From: CAZMNY01 sp964567745
GTDB lineage: Bacteria > Planctomycetota > Planctomycetia > Pirellulales > Pirellulaceae
Direction: 5' to 3'
Assembly: GCA_964567745.1 (NCBI GenBank)
Contig: CAZMNY010000025.1
Location: 1-64,000, forward strand
Length of the DNA stretch: 64,000 bases
The position numbers and the translations under genes are program-made. Every line of letters starts with the position of its first letter. Positions within the stretch are counted from its first letter, which is position 1. The notes beneath the pieces are model-generated. The model did no database searches. It was not told the origin of the DNA and worked only from the letters and a program-made list of their open reading frames with translations. Shown here piece after piece: positions 1 to 8,628 of the stretch.

Positions 1-25
1 ATTCTGCCCTTCGGGAGACCATCTT

Positions 26-556
26 TCAACTTTCAACAATTATTGGGACGCTTCCTGTTGACCAGCTCATTGTTCGCTTGCGAGTCGGGGCCGGACCGAT
101 CCCATGCTGCTTCAGAATGTTTGCCACCGTACTTGAGCAAATGGAATAGCCTAGATTGCTCATCGCTCCTTCGATTCGCTTGTAGCCCCAACTTACGTTT
201 TCACGCGCCATACGCAGAACCAGATCTACGATTTTCTTGTCCGTAGCTGGCCGCCCGACCTTCTGATTCGGTTTCGTGAAGGTGTTGAACTCGACTAGTT
301 CCCGATGCCAGCGAAGGATCGTATCGGCTTGGGCCACGGTTGCTATCTTCTTTAGCTGCTGCCGACCAAGCGCCTTTCCTTTGACCGCTAAGAGGCGACG
401 CTGATCATCACTAAGCAAGACTCGCCTGCCACCGATCTTCTCGCGAAGAATCTGATTCTCCAGCTGAAGGTACTCAATTACCTTCTCTTGTTCCTTACGC
501 ACGAACTCGCTGAGTGCGGCGAGAACGATCTTCCAAGGTTGAAAGGGAATCGGCAT
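26..556 (-). pseudogene. Truncated IS transposase (integrase-core family), N-terminal part
   Basis: The 176-residue reading frame resembles the N-terminal half of planctomycete integrase-core (DDE) transposases. It has a Leu-rich start, a basic helix-turn-helix region with GRPATDKKIVDLVLRMA at about residues 101-117, and the WGYKRIEGAM segment typical of the HTH_21-like region just before the catalytic domain. The expected DDE catalytic domain of roughly 170 more residues is missing. After RKRTMSWST the frame runs into a short unrelated tail and stops. This looks like an IS remnant cut by a deletion and unable to transpose by itself. No terminal inverted repeat or target duplication could be identified because the left edge of the window is only 25 bases away. 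Confidence 0.75.
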
Positions 557-796
557 TCACTCAACGTCTGCGATCGGCAAAGAGATGTTAACTCGCTAAG
601 CCGACCGCATATGACATCTTGCGATTTCTTAGCCACAGAACACCTTTTATCAGCAAGGTTGACCGTGGGATGAGTTTTTGGATACTACGGGACGGGATCA
701 ACAGGATAAGAAACGCCGCCGATTCACACTCTTTCTTTGTGCCGCAGATCATGCACTCGTCTGAGAGAGAACCGTGGCTGGCTCAAATTGGCTGGC
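557..796. other. Intergenic stretch with dispersed-repeat trace
   Basis: No convincing gene. Around 685-710 there is a GACGGGATCAACAGGATAAG stretch, the kind of 'ACAGGAT' iterated sequence that recurs near 1361, 1530, 3200 and 3410. A 14-bp tandem duplication lies at 776-803. Confidence 0.5.
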
Positions 797-803
797 TCAA
801 ATT
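776..803. repeat. 14-bp perfect tandem duplication
   Basis: The unit GGCTGGCTCAAATT occurs twice back to back (776-789 and 790-803). The stop codon of the neighbouring minus-strand cyclotransferase gene lies inside the right-hand copy, so the duplication defines the C-terminus of that protein. Confidence 0.9.
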
Positions 804-1249
804 GCGGACTTTCTCATTTCGTCCGCGAACGGCTGAACGACATTCGCCAGATACCAATTTAGTTCATTGTCGCGAAACGATTGAGGATCCCAGGGGCCGC
901 CGAGCATGGTCTTGAGGTTGTCGCCGCAGACGTAAACACAGGCTTGACGCGTTCCGTCGCTCGTGTGGATCGTCTGCTGCTCTCGAACGTAGCTGCCACT
1001 CGCGACGTCTTCGAATTGATCGAGTCGCGCAAGTTGAGCGTCGTTGATGTCTCGAAAGAGGAGCCCGTTCACATGACCTTCGGCCGCTCGAATCGCCGGA
1101 AACCAGCCTCGGTTGCGCTCGGGAAGTTCGACAGTGAACCTCGAGTAGCCGCGTAGCGTAACAGGCTCGCCCCAAGTGACGACATTGGCAACAATCTCGG
1201 CGACTTCGGGGAACATCAAAGTTCCATAAGCGAATAGATCGATTGCCAT
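797..1249 (-). CDS. Gamma-glutamylcyclotransferase-like (AIG2/GGCT fold) protein
   Basis: With the start at 1249 the product is 150 residues, normal for the GGCT/AIG2 fold. The N-terminus MAIDLFAYGTLM carries the substrate-loop motif YGTLM (residues 8-12). Glu80 in DQFEDVASGSYVRE fits the position of the family's general acid/base. Such enzymes cyclise gamma-glutamyl or related amide groups to 5-oxoproline, but substrates vary widely and none can be assigned here. The frame is open a further 17 codons upstream to 1300. I chose the internal Met because the YGTL motif normally lies within the first 10-15 residues. No good Shine-Dalgarno sequence is visible for either start. No operon partner is evident. 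Confidence 0.8.
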   Translation of the reverse strand: MAIDLFAYGTLMFPEVAEIVANVVTWGEPVTLRGYSRFTVELPERNRGWFPAIRAAEGHVNGLLFRDINDAQLARLDQFEDVASGSYVREQQTIHTSDGTRQACVYVCGDNLKTMLGGPWDPQSFRDNELNWYLANVVQPFADEMRKSAI

Positions 1250-1360
1250 TTTCTGCTTGCCGAACAAGGGTCTTGAAGCGATTCTGAAAGGGCCCGCCAT
1301 ACGGTGTTTGGCGAGACCGTCAGTGTATCGTTTGTTCTTCTTTCGCGAGAACGGTTTTTT

Positions 1361-1571
1361 GACAGGATGGGCATGATCTTCAGGATCAAAACTTGCTTCC
1401 TAGGGCGTTGCCCCAGGCTATGATGAGGTTGACATTCGGCCAACGGGTGCGGTGATAACGTTGGTCTTTGTTTCGTTCCTTCAGCCTTCGTTATTCCTTG
1501 TTCGATGTTCGATATTCCCTTTCCTTCTTATCCTGTCGATCACGCCGATCCTGTCCCTTGCCTTCCGTTCG
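1361..1571. repeat. Left arm of a long inverted repeat flanking the sulfatase gene, with iterated 'CCTGTC' sequence
   Basis: Positions 1397-1560 match, in reverse complement and with substitutions and small gaps, positions 3190-3376 on the other side of the sulfatase gene. Shared blocks include TTCCTAGGGCGTTGCCCCAG, TTTGTTTCGTTCCTTCAGCC, ATTCCTTGTTCGAT and TTATCCTGTCGATCA. The distal part carries the 'ATCCTGTC' type iterated sequence common in planctomycete intergenic DNA. The match is about 165 bp on this side and 187 bp on the other. Confidence 0.85.
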
Positions 1572-3065
1572 CTAATCTTCCAATTCGGGAATGGGGTCAT
1601 CGGCACCGACATCTTGTCCTTCCCAGTTCACTTTGCCGTCGCGGTAAATGAGGATGCGATGTTTGCTGCCGGGTAGCGGCTGAGCGCTCGTTTTGGGCAT
1701 CCACGCTCGATGTTGTTTGAGCACGCTGGCGAGTTTTGGATCGTCGGCGATGTTCTTCCATTCGTTGGGGTCCGCCTTCATATCATACAGCTCTTCGCTG
1801 CCGTCGGCGTAGTGAATGTATCGATACTGCTCCGATCGGACTCCGTGATTGTCGTGGTTATGTGTCGTGATCGCCGGCCACTCGCGCTCGGCGTTCGGGT
1901 CCTTTAATTGAGGCAGCAGACTGTGTCCTTCGAGTCCTTTCTTTTGCGGCAGGCCGCAGAGTGCGTTGAGCGTGGGATAAATGTCGAGTAGCTCTGCAGG
2001 TTTTGAGCAGAGTCCCTTTCCGTTTGCGACACCTGGTCCAGCGAATACGAGCGGTACGCGGGTCGAACGATCCCAGAGTGAGTTCTTTCCAGTGATCAAC
2101 TTCTCGCCCAAGTGCCAGCCGTGGTCGGACCAGAGCACAACGATCGTATTGTCATCGAGTCCGTTTGCCTCGAGCGCTCCGAGCACGCGACCGACTTGGC
2201 TGTCGACAAAACTTGTGCAAGCCAAGTACGAACGAACCAGATTCTTCCACTGCTTCGCCTCTTGGAGAAATTTGTAACGCGGCTCGGGAAGTCGCCAATG
2301 CATGTACCAAGAGAAACGCGGCGTGTCGTCGCGATCCATCGGGTCGAGCGGAGGCAAGATTAAGTCGTTTTCCGGATAGAGATCGAACCACTCTTGCGTT
2401 GCGTAACATGGGACGTGCGGCAGGAAGAAGCCGACCGAAAGAAAGAACGGCTCTTGCGGCTTCTTGTTGAGTTCGTCGACGGCCCAACTAGCAACTTTCC
2501 AATCGCCCTTTTTTACGTCCGAATGGGGAAAGACGCCCCAATCGACAAGCGGGTGTTTAGCTGGCGTTTCGACGAGCTTCTGTTTGGGCCGCACGCCGAC
2601 ACCTGCCGGCGGACCGAGTACTTGGAATTCGTTATCTCGTTTCCTTCGCCCGTTGCCGCCGTGGTAGATCTTGCCGGTCGAGTAGGTTCGGTATCCATGG
2701 CGGTGCAGGTACTGCGGAAGCGTCTCGAGCTTGTTCCATTTTTCGGTGTCGCGGATCCACGGCGCAAGCCCGTAAACGCCGGTCGTCGACGGCCGCAATC
2801 CCGTCATCAAACTCGTTCGAGAGGAGTTGCAGAGCGGCGATTGGCAATGGGCGTTCGTAAACCCAACTCCTCGAGCCGCCAACGCGTCGATATGGGGCGT
2901 CTTGATTTGCGGGTGGCCTTTGAGATACCCGATCCAATCGTTCTGATCATCGATCGCGATGAACAGGATGTTTGGCTTCTCGGCGGCGAATGCCTGCGGG
3001 ATGAAGCCAACGAACAGAATGATGAGAAGCAAAAAGGCGGCCCATCGCGGACGGTCTTGAGTCAT
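1572..3065 (-). CDS. Secreted sulfatase, iduronate-2-sulfatase-like
   Basis: A 497-residue type I (formylglycine) sulfatase. From the chosen Met at 3065 the sequence opens with a classical signal peptide: basic start, hydrophobic stretch at residues 9-20, and an AFA-AE cleavage site near 28. It continues with KPNILFIAIDDQNDW, in which Asp39/Asp40 are the calcium-binding pair. The maturation motif is C79-N-S-S-R followed by TSLMTG, so Cys79 is the predicted formylglycine. WSDHGWHLGEK further on is a typical metal/substrate loop. The frame is open 80 codons further upstream into the repeat arm, but the Met at 3065 has AAGGG just upstream and gives a normal secretion signal. It probably removes sulfate from polysaccharides in the periplasm or outside the cell. 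No maturation enzyme (anSME or FGE) is visible in the window. Confidence 0.93.
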   Translation of the reverse strand: MTQDRPRWAAFLLLIILFVGFIPQAFAAEKPNILFIAIDDQNDWIGYLKGHPQIKTPHIDALAARGVGFTNAHCQSPLCNSSRTSLMTGLRPSTTGVYGLAPWIRDTEKWNKLETLPQYLHRHGYRTYSTGKIYHGGNGRRKRDNEFQVLGPPAGVGVRPKQKLVETPAKHPLVDWGVFPHSDVKKGDWKVASWAVDELNKKPQEPFFLSVGFFLPHVPCYATQEWFDLYPENDLILPPLDPMDRDDTPRFSWYMHWRLPEPRYKFLQEAKQWKNLVRSYLACTSFVDSQVGRVLGALEANGLDDNTIVVLWSDHGWHLGEKLITGKNSLWDRSTRVPLVFAGPGVANGKGLCSKPAELLDIYPTLNALCGLPQKKGLEGHSLLPQLKDPNAEREWPAITTHNHDNHGVRSEQYRYIHYADGSEELYDMKADPNEWKNIADDPKLASVLKQHRAWMPKTSAQPLPGSKHRILIYRDGKVNWEGQDVGADDPIPELED

Positions 3066-3189
3066 GTGGCCCTTGATCATTGTTTTCCGGCTCGCGCTAA
3101 GGTGGTTTCGCATGGCGACGATCTGAACCACAATGTTAGGCGACAATAACTGCGCGCGGCAAGACACATCCTGTCCAAAACAAAAACGC

Positions 3190-3376
3190 GAAAAAGAGAC
3201 AGGATTCACATGATCGACAGGATAAGAACGGACGGAAAGAAGGAAAGGAAGAAGCGAATATCGAATATCGAACAAGGAATGACGAAGGCTGAAGGAACGA
3301 AACAAAGATAAACGTCATAGACGCACCCGTTTGCCGAAAGCCAACCTCAACGTAGCCTGGGGCAACGCCCTAGGAA
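3190..3376. repeat. Right arm of the long inverted repeat
   Basis: Reverse-complement partner of 1397-1560. It includes CCTCAACGTAGCCTGGGGCA and ACGCCCTAGGAAAC. A partial third copy in the same orientation occurs at about 17401-17440. Just outside this arm, ATCCTGTCCAAAACAA with AACGC and an A-run occurs at 3168-3196 and again as a direct repeat at 3423-3451. Confidence 0.85.
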
Positions 3377-3449
3377 ACATGAGAACGCCGCTCTGCTGTC
3401 TTCATCCTGTCAATCAACGATCATCCTGTCCAAAACAAGAACGCAAAAA

Positions 3450-4397
3450 ATGCAAAATCTCAATTCAACACGCCTCAGCGCGGTCGCCATATTGGCTTGT
3501 CTTAACGCGGCTGTCTTTACGCCGTCGGCCGGCGCGGACGAGCCGTTTCGGTTCAAGTCGGGGCAACGCGTTTTGTTCCTCGGCGATTCGATAACGCACG
3601 CGGGTGGTTACGTGGCCGAATTGGAATCGCGGTTGAGAACGGTCGACCCAGACGGCGAGTATGAACTTATCAACTTGGGTTTGCCGAGCGAAACGTGCAG
3701 CGGGCTCTCCGAACCCGCTCATCCCTTTCCTCGTCCCAATGTTCACGAGCGGTTGGCCCGCGCGCTCGACAAGATCAAGCCGGATGTCGTTTTCGTTTGT
3801 TACGGCATGAACGACGGCATCTATCATCCGTTTAGCGAGTCGCGATTTGCCGCGTATCAAAAGGGGATTGACAAGCTGGCGTCAGATATCCGAGCGACCG
3901 GCGCGACGTTGATTCTGCTTACGCCGCCGCCGTTCGACCCGGCACCGCTGCGAAAGAAGGGAAAGCTGCAGCCAGTCGATTCGGACAAGTTTGCTTGGTT
4001 TCAAATCTACGAAGACTACGATTCCGTTATGGCTCGATACGCCAAGTGGGTCATGACTCGCGGAAAGAAAGATGCGGCGAGTGTGATCGATTTGCATACG
4101 CCCGTTAATAATGCGGTTGCTAAACGGCGCGAGGAGGAACCCGAGTTCACGATGTCGGGCGACGGCGTTCATCTCGATGGCGTCGGGCATTTACTGTTGG
4201 CTGACGTCATCTGGAAGTCTTTGGGATACGCAACCGTCGAACCAAGCAAGCCGTTGCGACGCGCCGTGGCCCAGCGAGGCAAGATCATGCACGACGCCTG
4301 GCTCAGCCATGTTGGCCACAAACGCCCGGGAGTCAAAGCCGGGTTGCCGATCGAGCAAGCCAAGAAAGCCGCTGCCGAAATCAAGCTGCCACACTAA
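3450..4397 (+). CDS. Secreted SGNH/GDSL-family hydrolase
   Basis: A 315-residue protein with an N-terminal signal peptide (hydrophobic segment about residues 10-23, SAGADE cleavage region near 29). All main SGNH blocks are visible: block I GDSITHAGG with nucleophile Ser47, block III YGMNDG with Asn121, and block V GDGVHLDGVGH with Asp238 and His241 (DxxH). The family cleaves esters, for example acetyl groups from polysaccharides or acyl chains, and secreted planctomycete members often lie near sulfatases, as here. The start sits at the end of a repeated A-rich sequence and has no clear ribosome binding site, so the exact start is less sure than the function. Confidence 0.9.
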   Translation: MQNLNSTRLSAVAILACLNAAVFTPSAGADEPFRFKSGQRVLFLGDSITHAGGYVAELESRLRTVDPDGEYELINLGLPSETCSGLSEPAHPFPRPNVHERLARALDKIKPDVVFVCYGMNDGIYHPFSESRFAAYQKGIDKLASDIRATGATLILLTPPPFDPAPLRKKGKLQPVDSDKFAWFQIYEDYDSVMARYAKWVMTRGKKDAASVIDLHTPVNNAVAKRREEEPEFTMSGDGVHLDGVGHLLLADVIWKSLGYATVEPSKPLRRAVAQRGKIMHDAWLSHVGHKRPGVKAGLPIEQAKKAAAEIKLPH

Positions 4398-4484
4398 CGA
4401 GTCGCTTGAATCGATTTGGGCGTCATCCGTAAACGCCGCTTGAATGTAAACGCGAAAAGGAAGTTGACGTGGCGAGGGATTTGA

Positions 4485-6362
4485 ATGAGTGAAGATGAAT
4501 CCAAGGCCGAGGTGGAGCAACGTAAGCAGCAACGGCTTGCGCTTGCTAGCCAGTACGAGCAAGAAGCGGAAGCGAGCTTGCGCAATAGCGGGCTGATTGT
4601 ACTCATTCGCGGCGGGCTATTTTTCGCCATGGCGATCTCGGGTCTGCTCGGTGCAATCCTGATCGGAGCAGGGCCGTTGGGATTCTCGATTGCGGGAATC
4701 ACGTTCGTCGCCTTGGTGGCCGTCGTTATCTACCACGAGCGAATGCAGCGCAAAGCGCGTGAGTTGGAGATGCGGGCTGAGATACAGCGTCAAAGCGTCG
4801 CTCGCATGGAACGTGACTGGAAGAAACTGCCGCAGTGGCAAATCAAGTCACCCGATTCGTTCCGGGCTGTGGCTCAAGACTTGGATCTGTTCGGCCCGGT
4901 GTCGTTGTTCCGCTGGTTGTGTCGAGCGAACACGCCGAGCGGCGTCCGCACGATTCGCGATTGGATTGTGAACCCCGCCGACCCAGACGAGATTCGCTCC
5001 CGCCAGGTTGCTGTTGAGCGTTTGCGCGATGAAACCGACATGCGCGATGAATTGGCTGTCAAAGGTCACTTGCTATCGTTCTGTCTGAGTGATCCCGATC
5101 AGTTTCTCAAATGGCTCGAAGGCGATGGCTGGTTCAACGGCCGGCGTTGGATGTTGACGCTCGCTCGAATTCTATCGATCACGTTTTTGGTATTGGTCTT
5201 CTTGTTCGTCACATCGATCGGGCCTCGGCAATGGATCGGCGGCGCGGCGATGATTGTGGTTGTGATCAACGTTGTGCTCAGTGTGTCATTCACCGGCTCG
5301 ATGCACGACATGTTCTTTCGAGTCACAACGCCGTCTGGTGAAATGCAGTTGTACCGAGACTTGTTCGGATTAGTGAAGCTGCTGCCGGACGATGAGGTTC
5401 GGCTAAAACAATTGAAGGACGTCGTGCTCGATTCGCAACACGGCGCCGATCGTCAATTGGGCGCGTTGCACCGCATCATGAACCTCGCCAACATTCGCCG
5501 AGCTGGATTGTTTGGAGCGGTCTACCTTCTGTTGCAGATTACGGTCCTTTGGGACTTTCACGTGATGGGTTTGCTCGAACGATGGCGAGTGCAGATTCGC
5601 GACGACGCTCGACACTGGTTTGAGGCGCTGGGCGAGCTCGAGGCGCTGATGTCGTTGGCCGCGGCTGCTCACGATCATCCCGAGTGGTCGTTCCCATCGG
5701 TCGATGCCTCGACGGTCGAATTGTCGGCTCGGCAAATTGGCCACCCGCTGTTGTCGCCCGAGTCGTGTGTGCGAAATGATGTTTCGGTGGGCCCGCAAGG
5801 CTCGCTGTTGCTCGTCACCGGATCCAACATGTCGGGCAAGAGTACCTTGCTACGTTCGCTCGGGTTAAACGCGGTGTTGGCCCACGCGGGCGGCGCGGTT
5901 TGCGCTGCGGAGTACTCCGGCCCGCCGCTTGTTGTGGCGACGAGCATGCGAATTGTCGATTCGTTGGACGATGGCGTCTCGTTCTTCATGGCCGAGCTGA
6001 AGCGGTTAAAAGAGATCGTCGATCAGGCCGACAGTTTTCGCGACGATCGAGGTCCGATGTTGCTCTACCTGCTGGACGAAATTCTGCAGGGGACGAATTC
6101 AGCTGAGCGCAGAATCGCTGTCGCTCAAGTTGCCTCGCACCTGCTGGCGCGACGAGCGATAGGAGCGATCTCGACGCACGACTTGGAATTGGGTGAGGAC
6201 CCGATGCTGAAGGATGCCTGCCGGCCCGTCCATTTCCGCGAGACGTTCAGCAAGGAAGACGGGAAGCGAAAAATGACATTCGACTATCAGATCCGCAAGG
6301 GCGTGGCGCCGACGACCAACGCCCTTGCTCTGCTCGAACTCGTCGGGCTACGAGAAGCCTAG
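4485..6362 (+). CDS. Membrane-anchored MutS-like ATPase
   Basis: A 625-residue protein with a MutS-type C-terminal ATPase. Walker A is TGSNMSGKST at about 445-454, and Walker B is LLDEILQGTNSAERR at about 528. A STHD signature follows (GAISTHDLEL). In the N-terminal half there is a charged coiled-coil start, a pair of hydrophobic helices near residues 38-82 and a second pair near 225-270, instead of the mismatch-recognition domain. It is therefore not a canonical mismatch repair MutS. It belongs to the MutS-related family with membrane segments whose role is unknown. GAGGG lies upstream of the ATG. It follows the SGNH hydrolase by 87 bases on the same strand and may be co-transcribed with it. 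Confidence 0.88.
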   Translation: MSEDESKAEVEQRKQQRLALASQYEQEAEASLRNSGLIVLIRGGLFFAMAISGLLGAILIGAGPLGFSIAGITFVALVAVVIYHERMQRKARELEMRAEIQRQSVARMERDWKKLPQWQIKSPDSFRAVAQDLDLFGPVSLFRWLCRANTPSGVRTIRDWIVNPADPDEIRSRQVAVERLRDETDMRDELAVKGHLLSFCLSDPDQFLKWLEGDGWFNGRRWMLTLARILSITFLVLVFLFVTSIGPRQWIGGAAMIVVVINVVLSVSFTGSMHDMFFRVTTPSGEMQLYRDLFGLVKLLPDDEVRLKQLKDVVLDSQHGADRQLGALHRIMNLANIRRAGLFGAVYLLLQITVLWDFHVMGLLERWRVQIRDDARHWFEALGELEALMSLAAAAHDHPEWSFPSVDASTVELSARQIGHPLLSPESCVRNDVSVGPQGSLLLVTGSNMSGKSTLLRSLGLNAVLAHAGGAVCAAEYSGPPLVVATSMRIVDSLDDGVSFFMAELKRLKEIVDQADSFRDDRGPMLLYLLDEILQGTNSAERRIAVAQVASHLLARRAIGAISTHDLELGEDPMLKDACRPVHFRETFSKEDGKRKMTFDYQIRKGVAPTTNALALLELVGLREA

Positions 6363-6553
6363 CGACGGACGGCGAAGACCTCCCAAAACTCACGATTTGG
6401 CGAAACCAGGCAATGCTTGGCGAGGTAGAATGACAGTCGCGGCAGCTACATCGCTGCGAACACTTTGCGATGCCCAGCAGGCCAGTTACGATAGATCCTG
6501 CCATTCGCGTTCTCGCTTCGCTCTTTTCTCGTCATTTTCTAGAGGTGTCTCTA

Positions 6554-8389
6554 ATGCATCGGCGATCGTTGCTAGTTGTCTTGTTGTTGTCCGTGGCGTT
6601 TGTTCGGCCAACGTGGGCTGATGATGAAAAACCGGGGTCGCTGGCGGTCTTTGCGATTGGCGGAGTCTCTGAGAGTTCGTCGGCCGGCGGGTTTCCGTTT
6701 GGCGGCGGCGGGGGCGAATCGCTCCGCGGTCTGATCGGACGCATTCACAAGGCGGCCGCTGACAAGGAGATCAAGGGCGTCGTCATCCTGACAGGATCGC
6801 CCTCGATCGGGATTGGCCAGTTGGAGGAACTGCGGCAGGCGCTCAATAAAGTGACGGCGGCGGGCAAGAAAATCCACGTTCACAGCACCAGCCTCGATAT
6901 CGATGGCTATACGCTGGGCGCGACCGGCCGTATCTGTGTGACGCCGACCGGTGACGTTTCGATTGCAGGCATCTACGGCGAGCGACTCTACTTGCGCGGG
7001 CTGCTCGACTTGATCGGCGTTCATCCGCAATTCTTGGCGTGCGGCGATTACAAGAGCGCGTCGGAGACGTACATGCGGCACGGTCCGAGCGACGCGGCCA
7101 AAGAAAACCAAGACTGGCTCTACGACGGAATTTTTGAAACTTACATTCGCCTGATCGCAGAAGGTCGAAAAGCGAAGGCGGACGATGTCCGTAAGTGGAT
7201 CGATGAAGGCCATTACTCGGCGGAATCGGCAAAGAAAGCCGGAATCATCGACGACGTGTTGGATCGCCGCGAGTTCGTCAAGTCGCTGCAGAAGACCTAC
7301 GGCGAGAAGGTCGTCTTCGACAAAAGCTATGGAAAAAAGAAAGCCAACGACATCGACCTCTCGACTCCGTTTGGCTTGATGAAGTTTTACACTGATCTGC
7401 TTTCTGGCGGTGCGAAAACGAAAGCGTCGACGAAACCGGCCATCGCCATCATCCACGTGGACGGCGGCATCCAGCTCGGCGACGCTGCGGCCAACCCGTT
7501 TTCGTTGACGCCCGGTTCCGGCGCATTCAGCACGCCGCTCAGCAAATCGCTCTACAAAGCGGCCGATGCTGAGACGGTCAAAGGAGTGCTACTTCGAGTG
7601 GATTCGCCCGGCGGATCGGCGTTGGCCAGCGAAATTATTCTCAGAGCATGTCGAGAGGTCGCCTCGAAGAAGCCGCTCATTGTTTCGATGGGCAACGTTG
7701 CTGGCAGCGGCGGCTACTACGTCGCGATGGCGTCGAACACGATTTACGCTGACGAATCGACGATCACTGGATCGATCGGAGTCGTGGGCGGCAAGTTGGC
7801 GACAGCCGATATGTTCCGCCGAGTGGGCGTGCATTTCGAGCCGGTTCGCCGAGGCAAGAACGCGGGACTGATGGCCTCCGGAGCCGCCATGTCTCGAGAA
7901 GATGCTGCGAAAATGCAAGCGATGATGGACGACGTCTATGAGACGTTTAAAGGCCATGTGATTGAGAATCGCGGTAAGAAGCTGAAGAAGCCGATCGACG
8001 AATTGGCGGGCGGACGAGTGTTCACGGGCAAGCAAGCCCTGGATCTAGGCCTCGTCGACAAGATCGGCACGCTGCAAGACGCCCTGGCTCAAGTGGCGAC
8101 GGAAGCCAAAGTCGGCGACGACTATCGCGTCGTGGTCTTGCCCAAGAGCAAGAGCTTTCTCGATATCTTGCTCGGCGACTCGAGCGATGACGACAAGAAT
8201 CCGCACGACATCGACATTTCGCCGACCGACTTTTCGCGTGGCGGGCGAGTCGACTTGATGAAGGCCGCGTTGCCTTATCTTGAGCATTTGGATCCGCGCA
8301 GATCCGCCGCAGTCGGGCGGGCGATCATGCAACTGATGGTCCTGCAAAAGGAAGGTGTGTCGCTCACCATGCCCGAGCTGATTCACTAA
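6554..8389 (+). CDS. sppA: Signal peptide peptidase SppA, 67-kDa type
   Basis: A 611-residue protein of the S49 family with two tandem protease domains, the long form as in E. coli. A signal peptide or anchor is present (MHRRSLLVVLLLSVAF, then WADDE). The general base Lys is Lys167 in GDYKSASETYMR in the first domain. The nucleophile is Ser385 in GNVAGSGGYYVAM in the second, followed by TGSIGVVGGK. The enzyme degrades cleaved signal peptides in the inner membrane. I trimmed the open frame, which extends to 6470, to the Met at 6554 because AGAGGTG lies ahead of it and the signal sequence then starts at residue 1. A Gly-rich segment FPFGGGGGES sits near residue 38. Confidence 0.92.
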   Translation: MHRRSLLVVLLLSVAFVRPTWADDEKPGSLAVFAIGGVSESSSAGGFPFGGGGGESLRGLIGRIHKAAADKEIKGVVILTGSPSIGIGQLEELRQALNKVTAAGKKIHVHSTSLDIDGYTLGATGRICVTPTGDVSIAGIYGERLYLRGLLDLIGVHPQFLACGDYKSASETYMRHGPSDAAKENQDWLYDGIFETYIRLIAEGRKAKADDVRKWIDEGHYSAESAKKAGIIDDVLDRREFVKSLQKTYGEKVVFDKSYGKKKANDIDLSTPFGLMKFYTDLLSGGAKTKASTKPAIAIIHVDGGIQLGDAAANPFSLTPGSGAFSTPLSKSLYKAADAETVKGVLLRVDSPGGSALASEIILRACREVASKKPLIVSMGNVAGSGGYYVAMASNTIYADESTITGSIGVVGGKLATADMFRRVGVHFEPVRRGKNAGLMASGAAMSREDAAKMQAMMDDVYETFKGHVIENRGKKLKKPIDELAGGRVFTGKQALDLGLVDKIGTLQDALAQVATEAKVGDDYRVVVLPKSKSFLDILLGDSSDDDKNPHDIDISPTDFSRGGRVDLMKAALPYLEHLDPRRSAAVGRAIMQLMVLQKEGVSLTMPELIH

Positions 8390-8395
8390 AGTCGC

Positions 8396-8434
8396 CGCTA
8401 GTCGCCTTTCGCTCCGCGAACGTGGCGCTACTTT
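8396..8434. repeat. REP-like intergenic sequence
   Basis: GTCGCCTTTCGCTCCGCGAA followed by CGTGGCGCTACTTTC resembles REP-like sequences found between genes in planctomycetes and verrucomicrobia. It lies in the 239-bp gap between convergent sppA and the second sulfatase. The rest of the gap shows nothing else clear. Confidence 0.45.
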
Positions 8435-8628
8435 CAGGGAGGCGGTGTGGGGCCTCGAAGGCTCGTTGTTTCAACGGTATGTCGCCAACGTTTTGGGTGA
8501 GAGCGCCGGGATTCGGCGTCTGCCTAGTACAGCGTCAACACTAAGAATTAGGATCCCAGTGTTTGTATCGTACGCCGCCAAGTCAAGTTACGCCGAAGCC
8601 AACCCCCATTTTTAGAGTTGACGCGGCA

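Noticed and set aside
43..246. Plus-strand frame opposite the transposase
   Set aside because: Antisense shadow of a recognisable transposase frame.
2394..3149. 251-residue plus-strand frame opposite the first sulfatase
   Set aside because: Arg-rich sequence with no family pattern. The minus strand has a complete sulfatase with all motifs.
6572..7456. 294-residue minus-strand frame inside sppA
   Set aside because: Overlaps the first SppA domain, whose Lys167 motif and length are intact. The antisense product is Arg-rich and unrecognisable.
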